Positions 8,230-17,081 of a DNA stretch of 64,000 bases are shown here, one piece after another. This DNA is from Rhodococcus sovatensis. Lineage in GTDB: Bacteria; Actinomycetota; Actinomycetes; Mycobacteriales; Mycobacteriaceae. Location: NCBI RefSeq assembly GCF_037327425.1, contig NZ_CP147846.1, positions 3,658,001 through 3,722,000 on the forward strand, given 5' to 3'. A program made the position numbers and the translations under genes. The notes under the pieces are model-generated. The model did not search any database. It was not told the origin of the DNA and saw only the letters and a list, made by a program, of their open reading frames with translations. The number at the start of each line of letters is the position of its first letter. Positions within the stretch are counted from its first letter, which is position 1.

Positions 8230-9249
8230 TCAGCCGACGCGTTCGACCGTGTAGTTCACCAAGCGTCCGAGGGCGTCGTTCGCTTCACCCTGCGGAAGGG
8301 TAGCCAGCTCCGCATGTGCCTTCGCGGCGAACTCACCGAGCGTGGCCTTGGCCTTCGCCATTCCCGGCGAACGCCCGAGCAGTTCGAGGGCTTCGGCGAC
8401 TGCGGCATCCTCGGTAACCGGGCCGTCGAGAAGAACGCGCAGGCGGTCCCCGTCCGGTCCGTCTTCGGTGAGTGCGTACAGAACAGGAAGCGTGTGGACC
8501 CCTTCGCGTAGATCGGTCCCTGGGGTCTTACCCGACTGCTCGGATGCCGACGAGATGTCGATGATGTCGTCGGAGATCTGGAAGGCCGTTCCGACTGCGT
8601 CGCCGAGACGCTCCAGAGAGGCGACGTGATCGATACTGCCGCCGGAGAATGTCCCGCCGAACCGGCCGCACGCCGCAATCAGTGAACCGGTCTTCTCCCA
8701 CACGACCCGCAGGTAGTGCGCGATGGGGTCCTCGTCCTTCTTGACACCGATCGTCTCGCGCATCTGACCGGTGACCAATTCGGCGAAGGTCTCGGCGATG
8801 ATGCGGACGGCTTCGGGACCGAGCGTCGACACCAGCCGCGACGCGTGCGCGAAGAGATAGTCGCCGGCGAGGATAGCGATGCTGTTCCCCCAACGCGAAT
8901 TGGCTGACTCCGCACCTCGACGCATCGTCGCCTCGTCCATGACGTCGTCGTGGTACAGCGTCGCGAGGTGCACCAACTCGACGACGGTCGCCGCGGTGAC
9001 GATGGACTCGTCGGTCGGATTGGGGCCGAGCTGTGCGGTCAGAACGGTGAACAGTGGGCGAAAGCGTTTGCCTCCCGCCTTCGCGAGGTGCAATGCGGCT
9101 TCGGTGAGGAAGTCTTCCCCGTCGGACAGCTCGGCGATCATGAGCTTCTCGACGCTCGAAAGCCCAGCGGCGACGGTTCGTGCAAGCTCCGGATCGACGA
9201 GATCCACCCCGGCAACGACCGTCGATCCGGCCGTGTCGTCTGTGCTCAC
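8230..9249 (-). CDS. trans-polyprenyl diphosphate synthase (GrcC-like)
   Basis: The 339-residue product makes long all-trans isoprenyl diphosphates, most likely the menaquinone side chain. Both Asp-rich motifs are present: first YHDDVMDEATMRRG (DDxxD) and second QISDDIIDISS, with GKRFRPLF near residue 50. The GTG at 9249 (V-S-T-D-D) is preferred because homologues begin close to it and AGGACAGGACG lies upstream; an in-frame extension farther upstream overlaps menJ and looks non-coding. It is divergent from menJ with about 160 bp between them. Confidence 0.93.
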   Translation of the reverse strand: MSTDDTAGSTVVAGVDLVDPELARTVAAGLSSVEKLMIAELSDGEDFLTEAALHLAKAGGKRFRPLFTVLTAQLGPNPTDESIVTAATVVELVHLATLYHDDVMDEATMRRGAESANSRWGNSIAILAGDYLFAHASRLVSTLGPEAVRIIAETFAELVTGQMRETIGVKKDEDPIAHYLRVVWEKTGSLIAACGRFGGTFSGGSIDHVASLERLGDAVGTAFQISDDIIDISSASEQSGKTPGTDLREGVHTLPVLYALTEDGPDGDRLRVLLDGPVTEDAAVAEALELLGRSPGMAKAKATLGEFAAKAHAELATLPQGEANDALGRLVNYTVERVG

Positions 9250-9412
9250 GATTGTTCGTCCTGTCCTCTTCGATTTCAGCGGTTCGCTGTTTCTCTCGCG
9301 ACGTACCCCGCCTATACCGTAGTGAACCTCGAGTACGGCAGCGCCGGAAGGTGCCGTAGACCACGCCCCTGGTGTGTGGGGTGCCCGTCGTTGCCACTGC
9401 GATACTGGAACG

Positions 9413-10648
9413 GTGACGTCCGCATCGCAGTTTCCCAACGAAGCCGACGTGCTGGTGGTCGGCGCAGGCCCCGCCGGGTCGGCGGCCGCTGCCTGGGCCG
9501 CACGTGCAGGCAGGGACGTCGTGCTCGCAGATTCGGCGACGTTCCCGCGCGACAAGACGTGCGGCGACGGGCTCACTCCCCGCGCGATTGCCGAACTCGA
9601 CCGCCTCGGCATCGGCGAGTGGGTACGCGGGCGGGCAGAGAATCGCGGGCTGCGACTGTCGGGCTTCGGTCAGGAACTGCAACTCGAATGGCCGGGTGGG
9701 TCGCTGCCGTCGGTGGGTAGCGCCGTACCCCGAACCGAGTTGGACGACCGAATACGCGGCACCGCAATCGAATCCGGCGCGGCGATGCTCCAGGGCGCCA
9801 AAGCGGTCGACATTCGGCTCGACGATGGAGAGGTCACGTCGGTCATGTTCTCGAACGGCCACGAGATCAAATGCAACCGACTGATCGTCGCGGACGGTGT
9901 TCGCTCGACGCTCGGCAAGAAGCTCGGCAGGCAATGGCACCGCGACACCACATTCGGCGTCGCGGCGCGCGCGTACATCTCGTCGCAGCGTTCGGCGGAT
10001 CCGTGGATCTCCTCGCACCTCGAGCTCCGTGACGCCGCTGGAACGGTACAACCCGGCTACGGCTGGATCTTCCCGCTCGGCACCGGGGAAGTGAACATCG
10101 GTGTGGGGACACTGGCCACGGCCAAGCGCCCCGGGCCCGGCGCGTTGCGTCCGCTGCTGGACCTGTACACCTCGCAGCGGCGTGAGGACTGGTCGTTGTC
10201 GGGCGATCTGCGCGCGGTGGCGTCGGCGCTCCTACCGATGGGCGGGGCGGTCTCGAACGTCGCCGGAGCGAACTGGGCCATCATCGGCGATGCCGCGGCG
10301 TGCGTGAACCCACTCAACGGCGAGGGCATCGACTACGGCCTCGAAGGGGGCCGGATGATCGCAGACATGCTCGACGTCAAGGACCTCACCGAGGCTTGGC
10401 CGTCACTATTGCGCGAGCACTATGGGCAAGCGTTTTCCATCGCCCGACGGCTTGCCGGCCTCCTGACGGTGCCGCGCTTCCTGCCTGCAACCGGACCGGT
10501 CGGGATGCGTTCACGCGCGCTGATGACGGTGGCCGTGCGGGTGATGGGCAATCTCGTCACCGAGGCGGATTCGGATCTGGTCGCGCGCGCATGGAGGGCG
10601 TCGGGAAGCGCGTCGCTCAGGATCGACACACGACCGCCGTTCAGCTAG
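9413..10648 (+). CDS. menJ: menaquinone beta-dihydrogenating reductase MenJ (geranylgeranyl reductase family)
   Basis: The 411-residue flavoprotein has the Rossmann motif GAGPAGSAAA near residue 17, a PRDKTCGDGLTPRA active-site block near residue 45, and a second FAD motif IIGDAAACVNPLNGEGIDYG near residue 285. It is collinear with M. tuberculosis MenJ (Rv0561c), which saturates one isoprene unit of MK-9 in the membrane. GTG 9413 (V-T-S-A-S) gives the family N terminus. It is divergent from the polyprenyl diphosphate synthase and convergent with menG. Confidence 0.93.
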   Translation: MTSASQFPNEADVLVVGAGPAGSAAAAWAARAGRDVVLADSATFPRDKTCGDGLTPRAIAELDRLGIGEWVRGRAENRGLRLSGFGQELQLEWPGGSLPSVGSAVPRTELDDRIRGTAIESGAAMLQGAKAVDIRLDDGEVTSVMFSNGHEIKCNRLIVADGVRSTLGKKLGRQWHRDTTFGVAARAYISSQRSADPWISSHLELRDAAGTVQPGYGWIFPLGTGEVNIGVGTLATAKRPGPGALRPLLDLYTSQRREDWSLSGDLRAVASALLPMGGAVSNVAGANWAIIGDAAACVNPLNGEGIDYGLEGGRMIADMLDVKDLTEAWPSLLREHYGQAFSIARRLAGLLTVPRFLPATGPVGMRSRALMTVAVRVMGNLVTEADSDLVARAWRASGSASLRIDTRPPFS

Positions 10649-10661
10649 CCCAACACTTGAA

Positions 10662-11354
10662 TCAGCGGACCGCTCGATGTAGAGCGACGATCCCGCCGGA
10701 AAGGTTGCGCCACTGGACGTTCGACCAACCACTGTCGGCGATCATGGTGGCTAGCTGCTCCTGCGTCGGCCAGGCCCGAATCGACTCGGCGAGGTACACG
10801 TACGCGTCGGGATTGCTGGACACGGCGCGGGCGACGGCCGGCAGGGCCTTCATCAGGTATTCCATGTAGACCGTCCGGAACGGCGCGAACACCGGCGTCG
10901 AGAATTCGCATACGACGAGTCGGCCGCCCGGCTTGGTGACACGGGCTATCTCGCGGAGTCCGGCCTCGAAATCGGAGACGTTGCGTAGGCCGAAGGAAAT
11001 GGTCGCTGCGTCGAAGCTCGCGTCTGCGTACGGCAGATGCATGGCGTCGCCGGCGACCATGGGCACGGGACGATCGGCGCCTGCCTTCAGCATTCCTTTC
11101 GAGAAGTCCGTTGCGACGCACCACGCTCCGCTTCGCGCGAGTTCGACGGTGGACACACCGGTGCCGGCCGCCAGGTCGAGAACCTTCTCCCCTGGCTTCA
11201 GATTCAGCGCGGCGCGAGTCAGTTTTCGCCAGCTTCGGTCCTGCCCGAAGGACAGAATCGTGTTGGTCAGGTCGTACCGACGAGCGACTCCGTCGAACAT
11301 CGACGCGACCTCATGGGGTTCCTTCTCGAGCGTTGCACGCGAACTTGTAGCCAC
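10662..11354 (-). CDS. menG: demethylmenaquinone methyltransferase
   Basis: The 230-residue UbiE/MenG-type SAM-dependent methyltransferase performs the last methylation of menaquinone. It has the MFDGVARRYDLTN opening, SAM motif I VLDLAAGTGVST, a GDAMHLPYADASFD segment, and SFGLRNVSD typical of UbiE. It is 13 bp from the menJ stop (convergent) and 48 bp downstream of mgtA on the same strand, as in M. tuberculosis Rv0557-Rv0558. Confidence 0.96.
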   Translation of the reverse strand: MATSSRATLEKEPHEVASMFDGVARRYDLTNTILSFGQDRSWRKLTRAALNLKPGEKVLDLAAGTGVSTVELARSGAWCVATDFSKGMLKAGADRPVPMVAGDAMHLPYADASFDAATISFGLRNVSDFEAGLREIARVTKPGGRLVVCEFSTPVFAPFRTVYMEYLMKALPAVARAVSSNPDAYVYLAESIRAWPTQEQLATMIADSGWSNVQWRNLSGGIVALHRAVR

Positions 11355-11402
11355 TGCTCGAGCTTAGCCCCAAGCAGGAGCGGAGCCTGCGGAGTGACCA
11401 GG

Positions 11403-12545
11403 CTAGGCCGTTCTGAGCGACCTTTGGCGTTCGTGGCCGAGCACGTCCCCGTAGTGCCCGAGCAGCTCATCGCAGATCGCGGGCCAAGTGCGGTGCAGGA
11501 CCGATCGACGTGCTGCTTCACCGAACCGTGCGCGCATCGTCGGGGCTTCGAGAGCCGCCACAGCACTGGGGAGGAGTTCGGTGAAACGGTCGACGGGCAG
11601 CAGATACCCGTTGCGGCAGTGTGAGACGAGATCGCGCGGGCCACCCGCGTCGGGTCCGATGACGGGGACACCGCTTGCGAGCGCTTCTTGCACTGCCTGG
11701 CAGAAGGTTTCGTGCTCACCCGGGTGGACGAAGACGTCGAAGCTCGCGTATGCCTGCGCCAGTTCGTCACCGCCGAGCTGCCCGGTGAAGATCGCCGACG
11801 GCATCAGCTTCTCCAGTGACGCCCGGTCAGGTCCGTCTCCGACGATCACTAGCTGGATCGCCGGATCGTGGGCGATCGCCGCAAGTCTTTCGACGTGCTT
11901 CTCCGGTGCGAGCCTGCCGACGAATCCAACGATCAGAGAACCGTCAGGAGACCACTGCCGCCGCAGAATCTCACGTCGGGACGACGGCGCGAACCTGACG
12001 GCGTCGACGCCACGGGCCCACCGGTGGACTCGCGGCACCCCGTGCAGTTCGAGTGCTTCGACTGCGGAGGTCGACGGCGCAAGCGTCCGCGCAGCGCCGC
12101 GATGCACACGTCGGGTCCACCGCCATGCTGCTTTGGATGTCAGACCGAGCCCGTAGCTTTCGGCGAACCCGGCGACATCGGTCTGGTAGACGGCCACTGT
12201 GGGCACGTCGAGTCGGTTGGCCGCGGCGAGGCCACCGGCTCCGAGCAGGAAGGGCGACGCGAGATGTACGACGTCGGGGGCGAACTCACGTAGCGTGGCC
12301 GTCAGACCGGGTCCAGGTACTCCGACCGGGAGCGAACTGACTTTGGGCACCATGACGGCCGGCACGCGGTGCACCGGGATGCGACCGTGTTCGACGGCGG
12401 CGCGGGGTTTGCCCGACGGATTGTCCGGAGCGACGACCATGGCGTCATGGCCTGTTCTTTCGAGATGCTCGAGAACTCGGAGAACCGAGTTGGTGACGCC
12501 GTTCATGTTGGGTAGGAACGATTCCGCAACGATGGCTACTCGCAC
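11403..12545 (-). CDS. mgtA: GDP-mannose-dependent alpha-mannosyltransferase MgtA (PimB-like)
   Basis: The 380-residue GT4 glycosyltransferase begins MRVAIVAESFLPNMNGV. It has FVGRLAPEKHVERL for nucleotide-sugar binding in the C-terminal domain and EHETFCQAVQEALASG carrying the EX7E-type motif. The mycobacterial orthologue (Rv0557) adds mannose to a glucuronic-acid diacylglycerol anchor for a lipomannan-like glycolipid. It is upstream of menG, a conserved neighbourhood unrelated to quinone chemistry. Confidence 0.9.
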   Translation of the reverse strand: MRVAIVAESFLPNMNGVTNSVLRVLEHLERTGHDAMVVAPDNPSGKPRAAVEHGRIPVHRVPAVMVPKVSSLPVGVPGPGLTATLREFAPDVVHLASPFLLGAGGLAAANRLDVPTVAVYQTDVAGFAESYGLGLTSKAAWRWTRRVHRGAARTLAPSTSAVEALELHGVPRVHRWARGVDAVRFAPSSRREILRRQWSPDGSLIVGFVGRLAPEKHVERLAAIAHDPAIQLVIVGDGPDRASLEKLMPSAIFTGQLGGDELAQAYASFDVFVHPGEHETFCQAVQEALASGVPVIGPDAGGPRDLVSHCRNGYLLPVDRFTELLPSAVAALEAPTMRARFGEAARRSVLHRTWPAICDELLGHYGDVLGHERQRSLRTA

Positions 12546-12658
12546 GGTCCTCAGTGTGGGCAGCGCTTCGGGCCGCCGGGAAGCGCGGACGTTACGGGCG
12601 AGCGAAGTTCACGCTAATGGTTCTGCCCGGCCGCACTGAAGAACAACCCTCTCAGCGC

Positions 12659-13090
12659 TTAGGTACGCACAAGATCTTGCCGATCCTGACGGCGGATGAG
12701 CACAAGGGCAGGCGCGGCGATCAACCACGTCACGACGATGACCGAGGCGGCAGGGATGATCGCGACACTCGCGTTGCGGCCGGACACCCGCACGAGGTCG
12801 GGATCGGACTTCGCGAATTCGACGTCGATACGCTGGCCCGCGATCAGATTCGTCGGGTACAGAACGCCGAGTTGTGGGTTGTGGGTCACGCCGTCCGGAG
12901 TCACGAAGCTTACTGCCGACCTCAACTTGCCCGCGGACAGCACCTCGGCGGTCGCCCTGCCCTCGTCGGAGGTGATCGCACGGTCGTTCTGCCATGCGGC
13001 GACCACCAACAGGAAGGCGAGAACGGAAATCCCGGTCGCGACGATCAGGATGGAGATTCTTGTTCGTCGCCGGGCTTTCGGGGTACTCAC
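12659..13090 (-). CDS. conserved two-pass membrane protein (DUF3592-like)
   Basis: The 143-residue protein from GTG 13090 has a hydrophobic helix near residues 12-32 (ISILIVATGISVLAFLLVVAA), an extracytoplasmic domain with GQRIDVEFAKSDPDLVRVSGR, and a second helix near residues 106-128. The loop pattern matches DUF3592-type proteins. It occupies the slot of M. tuberculosis Rv0556 between mgtA and menD. Function is unknown. A longer reading back into the DUF2505 gene is rejected because that stretch is antisense. Confidence 0.75.
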   Translation of the reverse strand: MSTPKARRRTRISILIVATGISVLAFLLVVAAWQNDRAITSDEGRATAEVLSAGKLRSAVSFVTPDGVTHNPQLGVLYPTNLIAGQRIDVEFAKSDPDLVRVSGRNASVAIIPAASVIVVTWLIAAPALVLIRRQDRQDLVRT

Positions 13091-13147
13091 GCCGATAGAC
13101 GTTACTGTGCGGACCACGAGGGCTTTACCGTAGTAGCGTCTGCTGGC

Positions 13148-13666
13148 ATGTCTCGCGACTTCGAGTTCACGATCGCCTCCGTACACACCACTGCCGACGT
13201 GCACCAGGCACTGACCAGTGAGGATCAGTGGCTCGCCCGCTTCGCGACCGCCGAGAAGACCGACGGATACGAGCTGATCACGCACGCGGACGGCGCATTC
13301 ACCGTCGACATCTCGGAGGAAGTCGGAACGTCGGAACTGCCGGGCTTCGTCAAGAAAGTCATCAAGGGCAAGCTTCTGATCACCCGTACCGACCATTGGG
13401 GACCCCTCGTCGGAGATATCGCCGACGGCACCCTGGCGGGCGGGACCTCGTCGATCCCGGCGAAGGTCGCAGGCACGATGGCGCTGCGTCCGGACGGGGA
13501 AGGTTCGATTCTTACTGTGCGAGGCACGTCGACCGTCAAGATCCCACTGATCGGCGGCAAGATCGAGTCGCTCATCGTCGACATGATCAAGGACATGGTC
13601 GATCGAGAAACCCGCGAGACGGTCGAGTGGGCGCAAAACCAGAACCAGGGCGAGGAAGAGAGCTAG
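13148..13666 (+). CDS. DUF2505 domain-containing protein
   Basis: The 172-residue protein begins MSRDFEFTIASVHTTADVHQ and is a SRPBCC/START-like fold of the DUF2505 family, with alternating beta strands such as GKLLITRTDHWGPL and a C-terminal helix. These proteins are common in actinobacteria and have no assigned function; lipid binding is a guess from the fold. It is divergent from the membrane protein (57-bp gap) and its last codons overlap the menD stop by 4 bp. Confidence 0.8.
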   Translation: MSRDFEFTIASVHTTADVHQALTSEDQWLARFATAEKTDGYELITHADGAFTVDISEEVGTSELPGFVKKVIKGKLLITRTDHWGPLVGDIADGTLAGGTSSIPAKVAGTMALRPDGEGSILTVRGTSTVKIPLIGGKIESLIVDMIKDMVDRETRETVEWAQNQNQGEEES

Positions 13667-15273
13667 AGGCGCGCGCGAATTCCGGCGTGAAGTTCGCGTA
13701 GACCCGAGCGTTCCGTCGTCACTTCGAGAACACGGATCCCGTCCGCGGCCCCCTCGAGCGCAACGGCCAACTCCGCGCCGTCCACACTGCGGTGCGTGAT
13801 GCGGTATGCGGCACACAGTGCCGCCAGATCCATCCCGTGCGGTGTCCCGAAGACTCGCTCGAACGCGCCGGCGTACTGCGGATCTCCCTGTTCCAACAGC
13901 TCGAAGATGCCACCGCCGTCGTCGTTGGCAACCACGATCGTCAGATCGATCGGGCGTGGTTCACCGGTGCCAATGAGCAAGCCCGCCGCGTCATGGAGAA
14001 ACGTCAGATCGCCCATCAGGGCGATCGTGCGCCCCTCTCTTGCGAGCGCGGCGCCGACGGCCGTCGACACCGTCCCGTCGATGCCCGCCACGCCGCGGTT
14101 GGACAGCACCCGAACACCCGGCGTCGGATAGCTGACGAGTGCAGCGTCGCGGACCGGGTTCGATGCGCCGAGCAACAGCTGGTCTCCGTCGCGAAGCGAG
14201 GACATGACGGTGGCAGCGACGTGCAACCCCGTCGGCTTGGGGTGCGCGGCCAACTGATCTCGTACGGCGAGGTCGGCTCGGGCCGACAGGTCGGTGCACC
14301 TGGACAGCCACTCGGGTCGAGGACTGCCCGAGACGACGGCACGGGTTCCGGTCGCCAGCACGTTGCCGGAGACATCGGGCCAGCGCGGACCCGTCGTCAG
14401 TGCGAAGACGTCGACCGCAGGATCGGCGAGCAGCGATGACACTGGCCGATGCAGCGTCGGACGGCCGGTGATGATCGCCTGGCGCGGCTTCAGCTGCGAC
14501 AACGCGAGAGGATGCAACGGAAGGCCGTGCAGCGGCGCCGTGGGCTCCGCGACCGTCGGTAGGCCTGCCAACTCGGGGCGCAGGGCGGCGCCGTGACCGG
14601 AGACGACGATGGTGTCGACCGACAGATCGATGTCGACCGGCACGTCGAGCGTCGCCTGCTGCGTCGTCGTCCAGGCGGCGTTATCTGCCCGTCCGGCAGG
14701 GGCGGGAACGACGTCGGCGAGGTCGGGAACCAGCGGCTCACGGAGCGGAATGTCGAAGTGCACCGGACCGGCGTTCCCGGAGCGAGTTCCGCGGGCCGCA
14801 GCGAGCACCCGGCACACCGCGCTGCGCCACTGACTGTTCTGGCCTGCGCCGTCCTCGGCGAGACCGAGGCTGATCGTCGCCCGGACCTGGCTGCCGAACA
14901 ACCCGAGCTGCTCGACGGTCTGGTTCGCACCTGTGCCGAGCATTTCGTACGGGCGATTCGCGCTGAGCACGACCAGCGGCATCCGTGCGTAGTTCGCTTC
15001 GAGAACCGCAGGTCCGAGATTCGCGACAGCGGTTCCCGACGTCATGACCACTGGCACCGGGCGCCCCCCGCCCAGAATCAAACCGATCGCCAAGAAGCCG
15101 GCGGTGCGCTCGTCGATGCGCATGTGCAGCCGCAGCCGACCAGCGCCGTCGGCCTCCTGCAATGCGAACGCAAGCGGTGCATTCCGCGACCCCGGACACA
15201 GAACCACATCTCGTACACCGCCGCGGACGAGTTCATCGACGACGGCTGCGGCCTGGGCGCTGGACGGGTTCAC
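13663..15273 (-). CDS. menD: SEPHCHC synthase MenD
   Basis: The 536-residue thiamine-diphosphate enzyme condenses isochorismate with 2-oxoglutarate in menaquinone synthesis. The N terminus shows VLCPGSRNAPLAFAL and HMRIDERTAGFLAIGL (catalytic Glu region). The ThDP/Mg site is near GDLTFLHDAAGLLIG with NDDGGGIF (residues 420-460). Length is normal for MenD. It stands alone on its strand, tail-to-tail with the DUF2505 gene and head-to-head with the flavin reductase gene. Confidence 0.97.
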   Translation of the reverse strand: MNPSSAQAAAVVDELVRGGVRDVVLCPGSRNAPLAFALQEADGAGRLRLHMRIDERTAGFLAIGLILGGGRPVPVVMTSGTAVANLGPAVLEANYARMPLVVLSANRPYEMLGTGANQTVEQLGLFGSQVRATISLGLAEDGAGQNSQWRSAVCRVLAAARGTRSGNAGPVHFDIPLREPLVPDLADVVPAPAGRADNAAWTTTQQATLDVPVDIDLSVDTIVVSGHGAALRPELAGLPTVAEPTAPLHGLPLHPLALSQLKPRQAIITGRPTLHRPVSSLLADPAVDVFALTTGPRWPDVSGNVLATGTRAVVSGSPRPEWLSRCTDLSARADLAVRDQLAAHPKPTGLHVAATVMSSLRDGDQLLLGASNPVRDAALVSYPTPGVRVLSNRGVAGIDGTVSTAVGAALAREGRTIALMGDLTFLHDAAGLLIGTGEPRPIDLTIVVANDDGGGIFELLEQGDPQYAGAFERVFGTPHGMDLAALCAAYRITHRSVDGAELAVALEGAADGIRVLEVTTERSGLRELHAGIRARL

Positions 15274-15346
15274 TCCTTCAGGTTGTCAGATTCCTGCCGA
15301 ACGTCACTATTCGGCCCGGCCGCTCATCGTTTGACACCATGGTGAT

Positions 15347-15943
15347 GTGCGAACTGTCTTCGATCCGTCCGAGATGCCGCCCGGCGGCTTCTATCCCCTG
15401 CTCACGTCATCTGTCGTGCCGCGGCCCATCGCCTGGGTATCGACCCTTTCCGCGGACGGCGTGGCCAATCTCGCGCCGTACAGCTTCTTTTCGGTGTCCT
15501 CGTCGAACCCACCTGTAGTGCAATTCACGTCCGTCGGCCGCAAGGACAGCCTGCGAAACATCGAGTCGACAGGCGAGTTCGTCATCAACCTGGCGACCGA
15601 ACATCTCGCCGAACAGGTGAACGCTTCCTCTGCTGGGTACGAGCACGGCATCAGTGAATGGGCAGAACTCGGAATCGTCGGTGAACCGAGCGACAAGGTC
15701 GCCCCTCCCCGAGTCGCAGAATCCCCCATCGCCATCGAGGCGACGCTGCATCGCGTCGTCGAGGTCGGCAACTCGTTCGTCGTCATGGGACGCGTCGTCG
15801 CCCTTGCCGTGCGCGAGGAGTTCATCGCCGACGATGGGCTCCCGTCGTTCGAAAAGATCGCGCCCTTGAGCCGTCTCGGTCGCAACGAATGGGGTCTGCC
15901 ACCGCAGGTGCGCTTGATCGACCGGCCCGGCACTCCTTCTTGA
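15347..15943 (+). CDS. flavin reductase family protein (FMN-binding split barrel)
   Basis: The 198-residue protein has the split-barrel pattern: PRPIAWVSTLSADGVANLAPYSFF near residue 25, then PPVVQF and KDSLRNIESTGEFVINLA. Such proteins bind FMN and often supply reduced flavin or reduce small substrates. GTG 15347 fits the family N terminus. It is divergent from menD and followed by the AbrB-type membrane protein with overlapping ends. Confidence 0.85.
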   Translation: MRTVFDPSEMPPGGFYPLLTSSVVPRPIAWVSTLSADGVANLAPYSFFSVSSSNPPVVQFTSVGRKDSLRNIESTGEFVINLATEHLAEQVNASSAGYEHGISEWAELGIVGEPSDKVAPPRVAESPIAIEATLHRVVEVGNSFVVMGRVVALAVREEFIADDGLPSFEKIAPLSRLGRNEWGLPPQVRLIDRPGTPS

Positions 15944-16980
15944 CCCGCTGGCTCTCCCTGATCGTTGTCACCGTCGTTCTGACGCTCGGTGCGTCGCAGC
16001 TCGGGGTGCCCTCGGCCGGCCTCTTCGTCGCCCTGTTCGTCGCCGTCGTCTTCGCGCTGGCCGGCTGGGCGCCGTCCTCCGGCGTCCCCAGGAAAGTCGG
16101 CATCACCGCGCAGGCGATTCTCGGCGTCGAGATCGGCACCCTCGTGCAGCGCGACACTCTGTCCACCCTCGGTGACAACTGGGTCCCTGTCGTGCTCGCG
16201 TGCATCGGGACCTTGGTGTTGTCTCTCGCGGCGGGCGCTCTGCTCGGACTCCGGCGCGACGTCGACACGATCACCGGTGCCCTCGCCCTCGTCGCGGGCG
16301 GTGCGTCAGGTCTGGTTGCCATTGCCCAGGAACTCGGCGGCGACGAACGGGTCGTCGCAGTGGTGCAGTACCTACGGGTCGTTCTCGTGACGACCACGAT
16401 GCCGATCGTCGCGACGGTGGCGTTCTCGGCGCGAGGAACCGATCGCATCGTCGTCGATGCCGTGGACGCACCCTGGCTCGTCGATCTGCTGTTCGTGGTC
16501 ATCTGCGGCGCTCTCGGTTACGCGGGCGCGGTGCTCGCCAGGCTTCCCGCGCCGGGTCTGCTCGGTCCGCTGATCGCTACGACCGCGGCCGATCTGCTCG
16601 GATTCTCGTTCGGCGCGGGCGTTCCACCGCTGCTGTTGGTGGCGGCCTACATCGGTATCGGTTGGCAGGCCGGCTTGCGCTTCACGATGGACAGTCTGCG
16701 ATCGATCTCCAGGGTGCTGCCGACCGCGCTGCTACTGATCATCGGCATCACCGTCGGGTGTGCACTTCTGGGTCTGTGGCTCACTGCGTCGACGTCCATC
16801 ACCGCCTACGAGGGCTACCTCGCCACGACGCCAGGAGGGGTATACGCCGTCCTCGCCGTCGCGGCTTCCACGGGCGCCAACGTGACCTTCGTCGTCGCTG
16901 CCCAGGTGATCAGGGTGTTCATGATGCTCTTCGCCGTCCCCGTCGGCACGAAGATCGTCCGGCACTATCGGGAGAAGTGA
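15889..16980 (+). CDS. AbrB family membrane protein
   Basis: Up to 363 residues, almost wholly hydrophobic, with about nine or ten membrane segments in two similar halves, the hallmark of the AbrB/duplicated membrane family once mislabelled as ammonia monooxygenase. Motifs include GGASGLVAIAQELGGDERVVA and a late TTPGGVYAVLAVAASTGANV. Substrate is unknown. The ATG at 15889 overlaps the previous gene by 55 bp and has no clear ribosome site. A TTG at 15940, overlapping its stop, is an equally possible start. Confidence 0.8.
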   Translation: MGSATAGALDRPARHSFLTRWLSLIVVTVVLTLGASQLGVPSAGLFVALFVAVVFALAGWAPSSGVPRKVGITAQAILGVEIGTLVQRDTLSTLGDNWVPVVLACIGTLVLSLAAGALLGLRRDVDTITGALALVAGGASGLVAIAQELGGDERVVAVVQYLRVVLVTTTMPIVATVAFSARGTDRIVVDAVDAPWLVDLLFVVICGALGYAGAVLARLPAPGLLGPLIATTAADLLGFSFGAGVPPLLLVAAYIGIGWQAGLRFTMDSLRSISRVLPTALLLIIGITVGCALLGLWLTASTSITAYEGYLATTPGGVYAVLAVAASTGANVTFVVAAQVIRVFMMLFAVPVGTKIVRHYREK

Positions 16981-16999
16981 GCCGGCTTCCTTCGGTTGC

Positions 17000-17018
17000 A
17001 CCGAATGACTCATTCGGT
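17000..17018. repeat. perfect palindrome related to the 1508 minisatellite
   Basis: ACCGAATGACTCATTCGGT is a perfect 9-1-9 palindrome followed by CACC. The ACCGAATG and TTCGGTCAC parts also occur in the minisatellite units at 1508-1627. It lies 20 bp after the AbrB-family stop and 63 bp before the DUF2252 start. It may be a transcription end or a mobile palindromic repeat. Confidence 0.6.
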
Positions 17019-17081
17019 CACCCCACTCCTACCCCGCACGGCGCACGAACAGCCCACACCCGTCCGACATACAGTTCTTCC